From Ornithinibacillus massiliensis (GTDB taxonomy: Bacteria; Bacillota; Bacilli; Bacillales; Amphibacillaceae): DNA of 64,000 nt. Below are positions 8,753-18,337 of the stretch, piece after piece (within the stretch, counting starts at the first letter, position 1; every line of letters starts with the position of its first letter). The stretch spans positions 64,898-128,897 of the forward strand of contig NZ_JAGXBY010000008.1 of the NCBI RefSeq assembly GCF_018310345.1. Direction: 5' to 3'. The notes under the pieces are model-generated. The model ran no database searches, was not told where the DNA came from, and was given only the letters and a program-made list of their open reading frames with translations. The translations under genes were made by a program, and so were the position numbers.

Positions 8753-10060
8753 GTGGCCACTAAACATGAGCAAATTATTCAACATATTATTTCGCTACCT
8801 GTCGGAAATAAAATTTCCGTAAGACAAATTGCGAAACACTTGAATGTAAGTGAAGGAACAGCCTACCGGGCGATAAAAGAAGCTGAAAATATCGGGTTAG
8901 TTAGTACGATTGAGCGTGTTGGTACGATACGTATTGAGCGTAAGAAAAAAGAGAACTTTGAAAAGTTAACATTCGCTGAAGTAATCAATATAGTGGATGG
9001 ACAAGTACTTGGTGGTCGAGAAGGACTCCATAAGACACTCAATAAGTTTGTTATTGGGGCTATGCAATTAGATGCGATGATGCGTTATACAGAGGCAGGT
9101 TCATTACTCATTGTCGGAAACCGGGTAAAAGCACATGAGCTAGCTCTGAATGAGGGTGCTGCCGTACTAATAACGGGAGGATTTGATACAGAGGATTACA
9201 TAAAACGGCTAGCAGATGAAAAGAATTTGCCGATTATTTCTACAAGTTATGATACCTTTACCGTAGCAGCAATGATTAACCGGGCCATTTATGACCAGTT
9301 AATTAAGAAAGAAATTGTCCTAGTTGGTGATATTTGTACACCAGTAGAACATGCCCACTACTTAATGACAACGGATACCGTAAAGGCGTGGTATGAGCTG
9401 AATGAGCAATCAACCCATTCTAGGTTCCCTGTACTAGATGGAAAGAATCGAGTAGTTGGTATGGTAACGTCTAAGGATATTATTGGGAAGGAACGCGATT
9501 TTCCAATCGATAGAGTGATGACGAGAAACCCAATCGTTGTACAAGCGAAAACCTCATTAGCATCTGTTGCGCACATGATGGTATGGGAGGGGATAGAGGT
9601 TGTGCCTGTTGCGGATGAGTCCTCTACGTTGAAGGGAATCGTCTCCAGACAAGATGTCCTAAAAGCTCTACAGCAAATTCAACGTCAACCTCAAATAGGG
9701 GAAACAATTGATGATATTATAAAAAACAACATATCGTCTGATGAAGGGGATAAGACAACTTTCGAGGCTAAAGTAATTCCTCAAATGACCAATCAATTAG
9801 GAACATTATCACCAGGCGTATTTACCTCGCTTGTAACAGAAGCCAGTAGTAGGCTACTTCTTCAACTGAAAAAAGGGGATTTGGTTGTGGAAAACATTAC
9901 GGTGTATTTTATGAAGCCAGTCCCAATTGATTCCCAGCTCGTTATTAAACCAACGATTATTGAGGCAGGAAGAATTTATGCTAAGATAGATGTAGAAGTT
10001 TTTAATGAGAAGAAGTTAGTAGGGAAAGCCTTATTAATGGCACAAATAATGGATCGATAA
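8753..10060 (+). CDS. ytoI: YtoI family: HTH, DRTGG, two CBS domains and hot-dog domain
   Basis: A 435-residue multidomain protein. An N-terminal winged-helix-like HTH (KISVRQIAKHLNVSEGTAYRAIKEAE) is followed by a DRTGG domain (about 70-180), a CBS pair (about 190-310; ligands probably adenine nucleotides) and a thioesterase-like hot-dog domain at the C-terminus. This architecture is that of B. subtilis YtoI, and the neighbours ytpI and nrnA confirm the locus. The GTG start has GGTGA seven bases upstream. The biological role is not known; a nucleotide-sensing regulator is an inference. Confidence 0.88.
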   Translation: MATKHEQIIQHIISLPVGNKISVRQIAKHLNVSEGTAYRAIKEAENIGLVSTIERVGTIRIERKKKENFEKLTFAEVINIVDGQVLGGREGLHKTLNKFVIGAMQLDAMMRYTEAGSLLIVGNRVKAHELALNEGAAVLITGGFDTEDYIKRLADEKNLPIISTSYDTFTVAAMINRAIYDQLIKKEIVLVGDICTPVEHAHYLMTTDTVKAWYELNEQSTHSRFPVLDGKNRVVGMVTSKDIIGKERDFPIDRVMTRNPIVVQAKTSLASVAHMMVWEGIEVVPVADESSTLKGIVSRQDVLKALQQIQRQPQIGETIDDIIKNNISSDEGDKTTFEAKVIPQMTNQLGTLSPGVFTSLVTEASSRLLLQLKKGDLVVENITVYFMKPVPIDSQLVIKPTIIEAGRIYAKIDVEVFNEKKLVGKALLMAQIMDR

Positions 10061-10066
10061 CAATAA

Positions 10067-10093
10067 AGCTGACTAGTATAGAACTAGTCAGCT
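10067..10093. terminator. Bidirectional terminator between ytoI and ytpI
   Basis: A perfect 11-base stem AGCTGACTAGT / ACTAGTCAGCT with a five-base loop lies between two convergent genes and overlaps the ytpI stop codon. Confidence 0.65.
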
Positions 10094-10383
10094 GGGTTTA
10101 ATCGTTTCCATTCATTACGATAATGCTTCGTTTCCTTTATTCCTCTAATCAATTGCATTAGACCAAGTATAATAAATAGAATGCCAATAAATAGTGATAT
10201 TTTAGTTTGATAAAATATATATTGGTTAATCCCGAAAGTAAAAATGAATAGTCCAAGGCAAATTCTGGATTTCGCATTAAAGTACCGTTGTGTTAAACCG
10301 TCCTTGGTTTTCAATATAGCTACTTTATAATAGATGTACATAACAGCGGATAGGACAATAACGATTGGAAAAATAATTAACAT
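10084..10383 (-). CDS. ytpI: YtpI family membrane protein
   Basis: A 99-residue protein with three predicted membrane helices (about 1-22, 41-58 and 64-84) and a basic C-terminus. The conserved YFNAKSRICLGLFIFTFGINQY segment fits the YtpI-like family. In B. subtilis ytpI also lies between ytoI and nrnA. It is convergent with ytoI. Function unknown. Confidence 0.82.
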   Translation of the reverse strand: MLIIFPIVIVLSAVMYIYYKVAILKTKDGLTQRYFNAKSRICLGLFIFTFGINQYIFYQTKISLFIGILFIILGLMQLIRGIKETKHYRNEWKRLNPAD

Positions 10384-10496
10384 ATAATCTACTCCTAATA
10401 AACTAGCTTAAATTCATACATGACATATTGTAGCACTATATGAGGACTAAAGGCTAGTTATTATGTAATAATATTTTGAACAGTAAGGAGAATACG

Positions 10497-11438
10497 ATGA
10501 CAATACAAGCGATTCAGCAAGCCATTGAAGAATTTAATACGATTATTATTCATCGCCATGTTCGGCCAGACCCAGATGCATTAGGGTCTCAGGCGGGTCT
10601 ACGTGAGCTTATTAAAGCATCCTATCCAGAAAAGAATGTGTATGTAGTGGGGGAGGATGACCCTTCCTTAACGTTTATGGTCGAGATGGAACAGATTGAT
10701 GACCAAGTATATGAGGATGCATTAGTTATTATTTGTGATACCGCAAATACTGGAAGAATTGATGATTCTAGGTATCGTCTAGGTAAGAAAGTAATAAAAA
10801 TTGATCATCATCCTAACGTCGATCCTTATGGTGATCTTAGTTGGGTGGACACAACCGCTAGTTCAACGAGTGAGATGATCTATGAATTCTACCTTCACGC
10901 GAAAGGACTAACCTTAACTACTGCAGCAGCAAGATTGCTTTACGGAGGGATTGTCGGAGATACAGGCCGATTTTTGTACCCAAGTACAACGAAGAAAACA
11001 TTACAATATGCAGCAGACCTAGTCACATATGATTTTGATCGAACGAAGTTATACGATGGGATATACAATGTTAAGGACCATATTGCTAGAATGCGAGGAT
11101 ATATCCTGCAAAACTTTACATTAGATAAAGATGGTCTTAGTGTTGTGAAACTGACAAAAGATGTCTTAGACAAATTCCACGTCAGTCCGTTAGAGACAGG
11201 GCAGTTAGTTGGAACATTAGGGGAAATCGAAGGAATCGTTACTTGGGTATTCTTCATCGAAGAAGAGGAACAAATTCGAGTGCGCCTTCGTTCAAAAGGT
11301 CCGGTAATCAATGAAGTAGCAGCGAAATACAACGGGGGCGGGCATCCATTAGCATCTGGAGCTTCCATTTATTCGTGGGATGAAGCGGAGAATGTGGTGA
11401 AGGATTTACAAGAAGTAATAAAGCAATTTAATCAATAG
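10497..11438 (+). CDS. nrnA: Bifunctional oligoribonuclease / pAp phosphatase NrnA
   Basis: A 313-residue DHH/DHHA1 phosphoesterase, the same length as B. subtilis NrnA (YtqI). It shows the metal motifs HRHVRPDPDALGS, CDTANTGR, DHHPN and, in DHHA1, the substrate motif GGGHPLASGA. It degrades short oligoribonucleotides and removes the 3' phosphate from pAp. The earlier in-frame ATG-like start (10476) lacks a ribosome site; AAGGAG stands seven bases before ATG 10497. Confidence 0.95.
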   Translation: MTIQAIQQAIEEFNTIIIHRHVRPDPDALGSQAGLRELIKASYPEKNVYVVGEDDPSLTFMVEMEQIDDQVYEDALVIICDTANTGRIDDSRYRLGKKVIKIDHHPNVDPYGDLSWVDTTASSTSEMIYEFYLHAKGLTLTTAAARLLYGGIVGDTGRFLYPSTTKKTLQYAADLVTYDFDRTKLYDGIYNVKDHIARMRGYILQNFTLDKDGLSVVKLTKDVLDKFHVSPLETGQLVGTLGEIEGIVTWVFFIEEEEQIRVRLRSKGPVINEVAAKYNGGGHPLASGASIYSWDEAENVVKDLQEVIKQFNQ

Positions 11439-11467
11439 GTTAGAGCTGTCCATTGTACTACAAAAAA

Positions 11468-11495
11468 GTGCTGATTTCTTAATTGAAATCAGCAC
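11468..11495. terminator. Bidirectional terminator between nrnA and the ytzJ-like gene
   Basis: GTGCTGATTTC (11468-11478) pairs perfectly with GAAATCAGCAC (11485-11495); an A-run precedes it on the + strand, giving a U-run for the minus-strand transcript. Confidence 0.7.
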
Positions 11496-11497
11496 GA

Positions 11498-11695
11498 TTA
11501 ACTACTTTTACTCTTTGTTACTGGAATAAACCAGCATCCAGAAGGTGTTTCATCATAGTAGACATCAAGTCCATATTTTTCTATATCTCTTTTAATTAGG
11601 CGAATAACTTCTTTAGATTCTGCATACGCGGTACGCCCATTACGAAGCTGATTAATTTTGCGGTCACGAATTCGTCTTTCATTCATAATCAACAT
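11498..11695 (-). CDS. Small conserved protein, YtzJ-like
   Basis: A 65-residue, highly charged protein (MNERRIRDRKINQLRNGR...) with no membrane segment and a strong ribosome site (AGGGGAGGA). It sits between nrnA and ytrI, where B. subtilis has ytzJ; I rely on position for the name. Role unknown, although the adjoining ytrI-ytrH genes act in sporulation. Confidence 0.65.
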   Translation of the reverse strand: MLIMNERRIRDRKINQLRNGRTAYAESKEVIRLIKRDIEKYGLDVYYDETPSGCWFIPVTKSKSS

Positions 11696-11817
11696 GAGAA
11701 TTCCTCCCCTTTCTCAAATTTATGAATGGATATTCATCTTTATTCTTATTTTACTCGAAAAGTGTTGAAATTCCTACTACTAAGCCTCCCTTTTCATGAA
11801 ATGTTCACATAGTTCAC

Positions 11818-11862
11818 CAAAAAACCTTACCCTTTAACCATATGAAATGGATGTGGGTAAGG
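11818..11862 (-). terminator. Terminator of the ytrH-ytrI operon
   Basis: CCTTACCC (11826-11833) and GGGTAAGG (11854-11861) form the stem, and the A-run at 11818-11823 becomes the U-tail on the minus strand. Confidence 0.6.
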
Positions 11863-11878
11863 TGTTTGTATCCATGTG

Positions 11879-12382
11879 TTAATTTGAGATTTTAGCATTA
11901 GCCATAATTCGAACGGTTGGTGCAATGATTAATCGTTTAATCTCGAGGTTATAGGTGAAATCATCCACTTTAAAGGTTTTATTCTCAATCGAAGAAAATA
12001 ATAAAGAGTCGCTATCGGCAATGGTTAATAAATCCTTTCCGATAATTCCTTTAATTTCCTCCTTTACGAGACTTTCCAATTGATTTTGAAGCAATCTATC
12101 AATTTTTAGCTCTTCGGCATTTAGTATTTCCAGGTTGATTTCTTCTATCGTAATTTTTTGTTTGGATTTTTCATTTAATTCCCTTTTATCTTTTTCTAAT
12201 ACTTCTATTCTATTTTCTGCATCCTGTAGTTGCTCCTTAAGATTACTGTTTTCTATTATTAATTTCTCATACATGGTTCCATACATGAAGATTACCATCC
12301 AATAAGAAATAAGTCCTCCTAAAAACATCCCAACTAAGAAACGTTGCCAGGTTGGCTTTTTATGGTATCTAGGAATATGCAT
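11879..12382 (-). CDS. ytrI: Sporulation membrane protein YtrI
   Basis: A 167-residue protein, the same length as B. subtilis YtrI. It has a basic N-terminus, one membrane helix (about residues 16-38) and a long coiled coil (about 40-75). YtrI is needed for efficient sporulation in B. subtilis. A longer frame would start at 12409, but the GGAGGA site eight bases before ATG 12382 fixes the start. The ATG overlaps the ytrH stop (TAATG), so the two are translationally coupled. Confidence 0.88.
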   Translation of the reverse strand: MHIPRYHKKPTWQRFLVGMFLGGLISYWMVIFMYGTMYEKLIIENSNLKEQLQDAENRIEVLEKDKRELNEKSKQKITIEEINLEILNAEELKIDRLLQNQLESLVKEEIKGIIGKDLLTIADSDSLLFSSIENKTFKVDDFTYNLEIKRLIIAPTVRIMANAKISN

Positions 12383-12714
12383 TACGTAATGTCCTCCTGG
12401 ATGAGCCACTCTAGAATAATCATAGCAGTCTTTGCTCCTCCCATTGCCGATAGGATTAGAAGTCCTTGTTTTAATACTTCAATAAAAGGACCTTCTAAAA
12501 ATCCCTTTTGTAGGTTCTCAATAGCGTCAAACGTACCACCAATTGCTGCAACGATAGCCCAAATTCCAAGCTTGCGAGCAATCCGAGCCATCCCTGTAAA
12601 TGGTGCTTCTCCAGTAGCAAATGCACCAATGCCACCAATAAGCGTACCACCGATTAGGACACCGAAAGCGATAAAGAAACATTGAATAAATTGTTCGAAA
12701 AAACGTTCTTCCAT
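12382..12714 (-). CDS. ytrH: Sporulation membrane protein YtrH
   Basis: A 110-residue protein with three predicted hydrophobic helices (about 11-30, 45-62, 83-100) and glycine-rich turns (GVLIGGTLIGGIGAF). It matches YtrH in size and place, immediately upstream of ytrI and divergent from dnaE. The ribosome site GAGGGG lies before the ATG. In B. subtilis it is expressed in the mother cell (sigma E); I did not identify a sigma E promoter here with confidence. Confidence 0.85.
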   Translation of the reverse strand: MEERFFEQFIQCFFIAFGVLIGGTLIGGIGAFATGEAPFTGMARIARKLGIWAIVAAIGGTFDAIENLQKGFLEGPFIEVLKQGLLILSAMGGAKTAMIILEWLIQEDIT

Positions 12715-12850
12715 TTTGGTTACCCCTCAAGTTAAAAGTTAAGTTACGTTCTATTTATTCTATGAGAGATAAGGACGAGTTATGTTTGTTGATATACGAA
12801 CAGTTTGAAATTGGCTATAATAGATTTAGAGAAAGTAGAGGCGGGTTAGT

Positions 12851-15800
12851 ATGTCATTTACACATTTACAAATTAAAACTGGATATAGTTTTTTTAATAG
12901 CACAATTACGGTAGATAAACTTATCAAAAAAGCACTACAGATGGATTTGAAAGCTTTAGCACTAACAGATGAGAATGTCTTACATGGGGTTATTCCGTTC
13001 TATAAGGAATGTGTGAAAAATGGGATCAAACCTATTATCGGAATGACCGTGACTGTAGCAGAAGATGATACTCCAATGGACATCCTATTATTAGCAAAAA
13101 ATAATAAAGGGTATCGAAATTTAACGAAATTAAGTACTTACATTCAACGGGATGAGAAAAGTCCAATTAATAAAACAATGCTTGTTGAATATTTAGAGGA
13201 ATTAATTACCATCGTACCGGTTCATTCAAGTAAGGTAGAGCAATTAGTACGAAACGGTTCCTATGATCAAGTAGAGCAGTATTTTACATTTTGGAAGTCG
13301 AATGTTGGAGAGGAAGACTTCTACATAGGTGTAGGAGACTATGGCTCCGAACTTGATAAGCAGTTGAATATGTCTGTTCGCGCATACACTGAGCGATTCG
13401 ATACGAAAGTAGTTGCAATAAATGACGTTCGGTATTTACAAGAAAAAGATGCCTATGCCTTTGATTGTTTACAGGCAATGAAACAAGGGGAAAACTGGTC
13501 TGTACAGGAAGCGGCTTTATCTATGCGAAACCATCATTTGCGATCTATAGCTGAAATGGAGCAATTATTTGCTGAGTGGCCAGAGGTCTTGGAGGAAACG
13601 AAACGAATTGAAGATCGATGTCATGTTACATTTAATTTTGAGGCAAGGATGATTCCAGCCTATCCGGTACCAGAGGGAACTACTGCACAAGAATACTTAG
13701 AACAGGTTTGTTGGACTAATCTTCCAAATCGTTATTCCAATGTGACAGAACAAATAAAAGTGAGATTAAAACATGAACTATCGATAATTAAGAAGATGGA
13801 GTTCAGTGATTATTTCTTAATCGTTTGGGATTTTATTCAATACGCGAAGGAACAGCACATTATGGTTGGACCAGGTCGGGGATCGTCAGCTGGCTCCTTA
13901 GTTGCCTATTCTTTAGGTATCACAGATGTTGATCCAATCCAATATGATTTGCTCTTTGAACGGTTCTTAAATCCAGAGCGAATTACTATGCCAGATATTG
14001 ATATTGATTTCTCTGATTTACGACGTGATGAGGTAATTGCTTATGTTCGGGAGAAATATGGAGCAGAACATGTGGCGCAGATTATTACGTTTGGAACTTT
14101 TGCAGCACGTTCTTTAATTCGTGAGCTTGGAAAGACAATGGCAATTAATCAACAAGATATTTCTTTTGTTTTAAAACAAATCCCTAGTCAGGCTTCTGGT
14201 TCATTAGTACATATGATTAAGAATTCAAAGGAATTAACGAATTATGTACAGCAATCCGATAGTCTAAAGGAATTATTTAAAGTTGCGACCGTTTTAGAGG
14301 GGCTTCCAAGACATACCTCTACCCATGCGGCAGGGGTGGTTATTAGTGAACAACCACTAGTGGAGCATATACCATTAACAGTAGGTACAACAAATACGGC
14401 GCTCACTCAATATCCGATGGGAGATTTAGAGTCATTAGGACTGCTTAAGATGGACTTTTTAGGATTGAGGAATCTAACCTTGATTGAACGAATCGTCAAA
14501 TCAATTCAGTATAAAGAGGATAAGAACTTCCGTCTAGATACTATACCAGAACATGATGCACAAACTTTCCAACTGTTAAAACGGGGAAAGACGAATGGAA
14601 TTTTTCAATTAGAATCAGACGGAATGAAGCAGGTTCTAGAGCAGTTAAAACCAAGTACATTTGATGATATTGTTGCGGTTAATGCGTTGTACCGTCCGGG
14701 ACCGATGGATTTTATCCCAACCTATATTGAACGGAAGCATGGACGTAAAAAAACAACCTACCCACATCCGGATTTAGAGCCTATATTAAAGAGTACGTAC
14801 GGTGTATTAATTTATCAAGAGCAAATCATGCAAATTGCCCATCGTATTGCAGGCTTTTCATTAGGTGAAGCAGATGTACTAAGGCGTGCTGTTAGTAAAA
14901 AGAAACAGGATATAATGGATGAACAAGAAGTAGCATTTATTCGTGGATGTATAAAGAATGGGTATAGTAAGCAGATTGGTGAGGAAATCTTTAAATGGAT
15001 TGTAAAGTTTTCAAATTATGGATTTCCCAAAAGCCATGCCGTTGCATACAGTAAAATATCCTATCAATTAGCCTATTTAAAAGCCCATTATCCGAAGCAT
15101 TTTTATGCGGAGCTACTGACATCTATTGGTAATCAGTATGATAAAATTCATATTTATATGAAAGAGATGAAAGAGCTAGGGATAACAATAGCTGTACCAT
15201 CTATTAATCAGAGCTTTGGGCGGTTCACAGTAGAAAAAGATGGTGTAAGAATGGGGTTGCAGTCTATCAAGGGTGTTGGAATCCAGGCGGTACAAGAAAT
15301 AATTCAAGCAAGGAAACAAGCAGGTGCCTTTAAGAACTTATTTGATTTTTGTTTGCGAATTACCCCTAAAATTGTTAATCGTGCAACATTGGAATCGTTA
15401 ATATTAGCAGGTGCCTTTGATGAAGTGTATCCGAATCGAGCAAGTCTATTAGCAACGATTGATCAAGCAATTGAGTCTGCCGAGTTGTTCCGAGAATTCA
15501 CCGATCAGCCAAGCTTGTTCCAGGAACAATTAGACCTAGAACCTAATTACGTCGAAATAGAAGACTTCAGCCAAATTAAGAAGCTGTCAGACGAGAAGGA
15601 GCTACTTGGAATATATATTTCCAGTCATCCATTAATCCAGTACCGTGACATGTTACGGGGGAATGGATATGTCACCCTGCAACATTCCCAAGAGCTTGAA
15701 GGCAATAAACAAGTAAAAAGTGCAGTCATTATTCAAGCGATTAAAACAATCCGTACAAAACGTGGAGAGCCAATGGCTTTCATTACAATAAGTGATGAGA

Positions 15801-16204
15801 CAGATGATATGGATGCGGTTGTTTTTCCGGAATTATATCGGATGAATGGTCGCTTTATAGAAGAAGAAGCGTTAGTGTATATTTCTGGGAAGGTTGAAAC
15901 CCGAAATGGAAAAAAACAATGGCTCCTTTCCACTATTGAACCATTTGCAGAAGGAAAATTATCCCAACCATTAAAATCAAGATTGTTTATTAAAACAACA
16001 GAGCAAACTAATAAGGATGCACTAGACGTTATTCAACAAATAGCAAAAGTGTACCCAGGGTCAACACCAATTATTGTTTACCATGAAGAACAAAAGAAAA
16101 CCTATCAATTAGCCAAAGACTACTTCTTAGATGTAAATAAGGATACGTTACGAGCGCTGAACGAATTCTTTGGGGAAGCAAATGTTGTGTACAACAAGCA
16201 GTAA
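12851..16204 (+). CDS. dnaE: DNA polymerase III alpha subunit DnaE
   Basis: A 1117-residue C-family polymerase without an internal proofreading exonuclease, so DnaE rather than PolC (B. subtilis DnaE is about 1115 residues). An N-terminal PHP domain (residues 1-270) comes first. The catalytic aspartates follow in MPDIDIDFSD (about residue 380-390), with GRGSSAGS before it. A helix-hairpin-helix and an OB-fold region occupy the C-terminus. In Bacillaceae it extends RNA primers before handing over to PolC and does error-prone synthesis. It is divergent from ytrH. Confidence 0.97.
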   Translation: MSFTHLQIKTGYSFFNSTITVDKLIKKALQMDLKALALTDENVLHGVIPFYKECVKNGIKPIIGMTVTVAEDDTPMDILLLAKNNKGYRNLTKLSTYIQRDEKSPINKTMLVEYLEELITIVPVHSSKVEQLVRNGSYDQVEQYFTFWKSNVGEEDFYIGVGDYGSELDKQLNMSVRAYTERFDTKVVAINDVRYLQEKDAYAFDCLQAMKQGENWSVQEAALSMRNHHLRSIAEMEQLFAEWPEVLEETKRIEDRCHVTFNFEARMIPAYPVPEGTTAQEYLEQVCWTNLPNRYSNVTEQIKVRLKHELSIIKKMEFSDYFLIVWDFIQYAKEQHIMVGPGRGSSAGSLVAYSLGITDVDPIQYDLLFERFLNPERITMPDIDIDFSDLRRDEVIAYVREKYGAEHVAQIITFGTFAARSLIRELGKTMAINQQDISFVLKQIPSQASGSLVHMIKNSKELTNYVQQSDSLKELFKVATVLEGLPRHTSTHAAGVVISEQPLVEHIPLTVGTTNTALTQYPMGDLESLGLLKMDFLGLRNLTLIERIVKSIQYKEDKNFRLDTIPEHDAQTFQLLKRGKTNGIFQLESDGMKQVLEQLKPSTFDDIVAVNALYRPGPMDFIPTYIERKHGRKKTTYPHPDLEPILKSTYGVLIYQEQIMQIAHRIAGFSLGEADVLRRAVSKKKQDIMDEQEVAFIRGCIKNGYSKQIGEEIFKWIVKFSNYGFPKSHAVAYSKISYQLAYLKAHYPKHFYAELLTSIGNQYDKIHIYMKEMKELGITIAVPSINQSFGRFTVEKDGVRMGLQSIKGVGIQAVQEIIQARKQAGAFKNLFDFCLRITPKIVNRATLESLILAGAFDEVYPNRASLLATIDQAIESAELFREFTDQPSLFQEQLDLEPNYVEIEDFSQIKKLSDEKELLGIYISSHPLIQYRDMLRGNGYVTLQHSQELEGNKQVKSAVIIQAIKTIRTKRGEPMAFITISDETDDMDAVVFPELYRMNGRFIEEEALVYISGKVETRNGKKQWLLSTIEPFAEGKLSQPLKSRLFIKTTEQTNKDALDVIQQIAKVYPGSTPIIVYHEEQKKTYQLAKDYFLDVNKDTLRALNEFFGEANVVYNKQ

Positions 16205-16216
16205 AATATTCGAAAC

Positions 16217-16244
16217 TTTACAGTGTATAAGATTTTGTTATAAT
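16217..16244 (+). promoter_or_regulatory. Promoter of ytsJ
   Basis: TTTACA (16217-16222), a 16-base spacer and TATAAT (16239-16244). The start of transcription would fall at about 16251, just before the palindrome at 16254-16270. Confidence 0.6.
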
Positions 16245-16253
16245 GTAATAGTT

Positions 16254-16270
16254 AAGTGGTCAGACCACTT
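16254..16270. promoter_or_regulatory. FadR/GntR-type operator palindrome before ytsJ
   Basis: AAGTGGTCAGACCACTT is a perfect palindrome around a central A. Its core TGGTCnGACCA is the established operator pattern of FadR-subfamily GntR regulators (FadR, LldR, PdhR). It lies over the transcription start region of ytsJ, so binding should repress. The gene two places downstream (17570-18190) encodes such a regulator and is the natural candidate to bind here. Confidence 0.65.
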
Positions 16271-16297
16271 GAAGCGGTATAAAGGAGCGAAATAATT

Positions 16298-17524
16298 GTG
16301 AACTTAAGAGATGAGGCACTGCAATTACACAAAGAGAACAAAGGTAAGCTAGAGACAGTTTCTAAAATACCTGTAACGAATGCAACGGAACTAAGTCTAG
16401 CTTATTCACCAGGAGTTGCTGAGCCGTGTAAGGAAATTCATGATCGAAAAGAAACAGTTTATGACTATACAATGAAAGGGAATATGGTTGCGGTTGTAAG
16501 CGATGGTTCTGCCGTATTAGGATTGGGTAATATTGGTCCTGAAGCAGCACTACCAGTTATGGAAGGTAAAGCCGTGTTATTTAAAAGCTTTGCTGGAGTA
16601 GACTCATTCCCAATTTGCTTAGATACACAGGATGTGGATGATATAGTCAAAACTGTAAAATTAATGGAGCCAACCTTTGGTGGGGTTAACTTAGAGGATA
16701 TTGCAGCACCGAACTGCTTTATTATTGAAGATCGACTAAGAAAAGAAACCAATATCCCAATCTTTCATGATGACCAACATGGTACCGCAATCGTAACAGT
16801 TGCAGGGCTAATTAATGCATTAAAACTAGTTGGTAAGAATTTTTCTGAAATCAAAGTAGTAGCAAATGGCGCAGGTGCTGCAGGTATTGCGATAGTGAAA
16901 TTGTTATACCACTTTGGTGTTAGAGATATGATTATGTGTGACTCACGTGGTGCAATTTTTGAAGGGCGTTCTTACGGAATGAACGACGTGAAAGATGCAG
17001 TTGCGAAAATAACCAACGCGGATAAAAAAGAAGGTTCTTTAGAAGAAATGGTTGAAGGTGCGGATGTCTTTATCGGAGTTTCCGTAGGTGGAGCATTGAC
17101 ACAAGATATGGTTCGTAAAATGAATACTGACCCTATTATCTTTGCTATGGCAAATCCAGATCCGGAGATATTACCGGAGGATGCGAAGGAAGCTGGAGCA
17201 AAAGTAATTGGAACAGGAAGATCTGACTTTCCTAACCAAGTAAATAATGTTCTTGCCTTTCCAGGGATATTCCGGGGTGCGCTAGATGTACGAGCTACTA
17301 GAATTAATGAAAAAATGAAAATTGCTGCAGCAGAGGCAATAGCTTCCTTAATTTCTAACGAAGAATTAAATGAGGACTATGTTATTCCTGCTCCTTTTGA
17401 TGCAAGAGTAGCACCATTAGTTGCCAAAGAGGTAGCAAAAGCAGCAATGGATTCTGGCGTTGCGCGTATACAAGTTGACCCAGAAGAGATTGCAGAAAAG
17501 ACGAGACGATTAGCCAAAATATAA
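16298..17524 (+). CDS. ytsJ: Malic enzyme YtsJ
   Basis: A 408-residue NAD(P)-dependent malic enzyme converting malate to pyruvate and CO2 with release of NAD(P)H. The N-terminal malic domain has SLAYSPGVAEPC and FHDDQHGTAIV; the Rossmann domain has VVANGAGAAGIA and MANPDPEI. It starts with GTG after an AAGGAG ribosome site. The order dnaE-ytsJ-accD-accA is that of B. subtilis, where YtsJ is the main NADPH-producing malic enzyme. NADPH and pyruvate supply fits its grouping with fatty-acid synthesis genes. Confidence 0.93.
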   Translation: MNLRDEALQLHKENKGKLETVSKIPVTNATELSLAYSPGVAEPCKEIHDRKETVYDYTMKGNMVAVVSDGSAVLGLGNIGPEAALPVMEGKAVLFKSFAGVDSFPICLDTQDVDDIVKTVKLMEPTFGGVNLEDIAAPNCFIIEDRLRKETNIPIFHDDQHGTAIVTVAGLINALKLVGKNFSEIKVVANGAGAAGIAIVKLLYHFGVRDMIMCDSRGAIFEGRSYGMNDVKDAVAKITNADKKEGSLEEMVEGADVFIGVSVGGALTQDMVRKMNTDPIIFAMANPDPEILPEDAKEAGAKVIGTGRSDFPNQVNNVLAFPGIFRGALDVRATRINEKMKIAAAEAIASLISNEELNEDYVIPAPFDARVAPLVAKEVAKAAMDSGVARIQVDPEEIAEKTRRLAKI

Positions 17525-17569
17525 GCTGTAGTTTCCATAAGTTTATCAAAAAAAAGGGGTGAAACATGG

Positions 17570-18190
17570 GTGTCCATGTTACCAAATCGAAAGGTATACC
17601 ATGGTGTTTTAGATGAGATTCAAAATTTCATTGTTGAGAACGATTTAAAGCCTGGTGATAAGCTACCTTCTGAAAGAGAATTATCGGAAAAACTACAAGC
17701 TGGTCGGTCTTCTATACGAGAGGCCTTACGCGCTATGGAATTAATCGGTGTAATAGAAACGAGGCGTGGTGAAGGTACTTATTTGAGCAAATATAGACCT
17801 TATCAAACCGTTGAATTATTATCATCATTTATTTTGAAGCAAACGACCAAAGAAGAACTTTTACTTGTAAAAATGCTATTGGAAAAGGAAGCGGCTAAGC
17901 TTGCTTATTTGCATATAGATGAGGAGAAAATAAATACATTAAGTGTAATGATGGATAATCCCTCTTTGGATTCTAAGGAAAAACACTTTGCCTTTTTCTG
18001 TTACTTAATGGAGTTAACTAATAATCAATTGTTGATGCGTATTTGGGGATTAATTGATGAATATTCGAAGAGTTTTACAGGGAATTATTCAAAGGATTTT
18101 TACTGTAACTTGATTAATGTTTATAAAACAAAAAACTATTCAGCTATCGAAAGTCTATTTAAAGAAGTGAAGGAATACGATTTTATGTAA
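17570..18190 (+). CDS. FadR-subfamily GntR transcriptional regulator
   Basis: A 206-residue regulator. The N-terminal winged HTH reads LKPGDKLPSERELSEKLQAGRSSIREALRAMELIGVIETRRGEGTYL in pattern (residues about 25-72). A helical effector domain of FadR type follows, shorter than usual, so its metal or ligand site is uncertain. It starts with GTG seven bases after AAAAGGGGTGA; the ATG at 17566 is out of frame. It lies 45 bases after ytsJ and before accD, and a matching operator stands before ytsJ, so autoregulation of the ytsJ-regulator-acc group is the likely role. The ligand is unknown. Confidence 0.85.
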   Translation: MSMLPNRKVYHGVLDEIQNFIVENDLKPGDKLPSERELSEKLQAGRSSIREALRAMELIGVIETRRGEGTYLSKYRPYQTVELLSSFILKQTTKEELLLVKMLLEKEAAKLAYLHIDEEKINTLSVMMDNPSLDSKEKHFAFFCYLMELTNNQLLMRIWGLIDEYSKSFTGNYSKDFYCNLINVYKTKNYSAIESLFKEVKEYDFM

Positions 18191-18337
18191 TCATATATTT
18201 TTTTATTTATGTACGACAATTAATGACACCTTTTTAGGGTAGACTTGCTGTATAGTATGATAATATGTAGTTCTATTCATTTGAATAATATTACCTGTTT
18301 AAGGTTTGGAAGGTTTAATGATAAAGGGGGACTTACT

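Noticed and set aside
12344..12685. 113-codon frame opposite ytrH/ytrI
   Set aside because: Antisense shadow of two well-supported genes.
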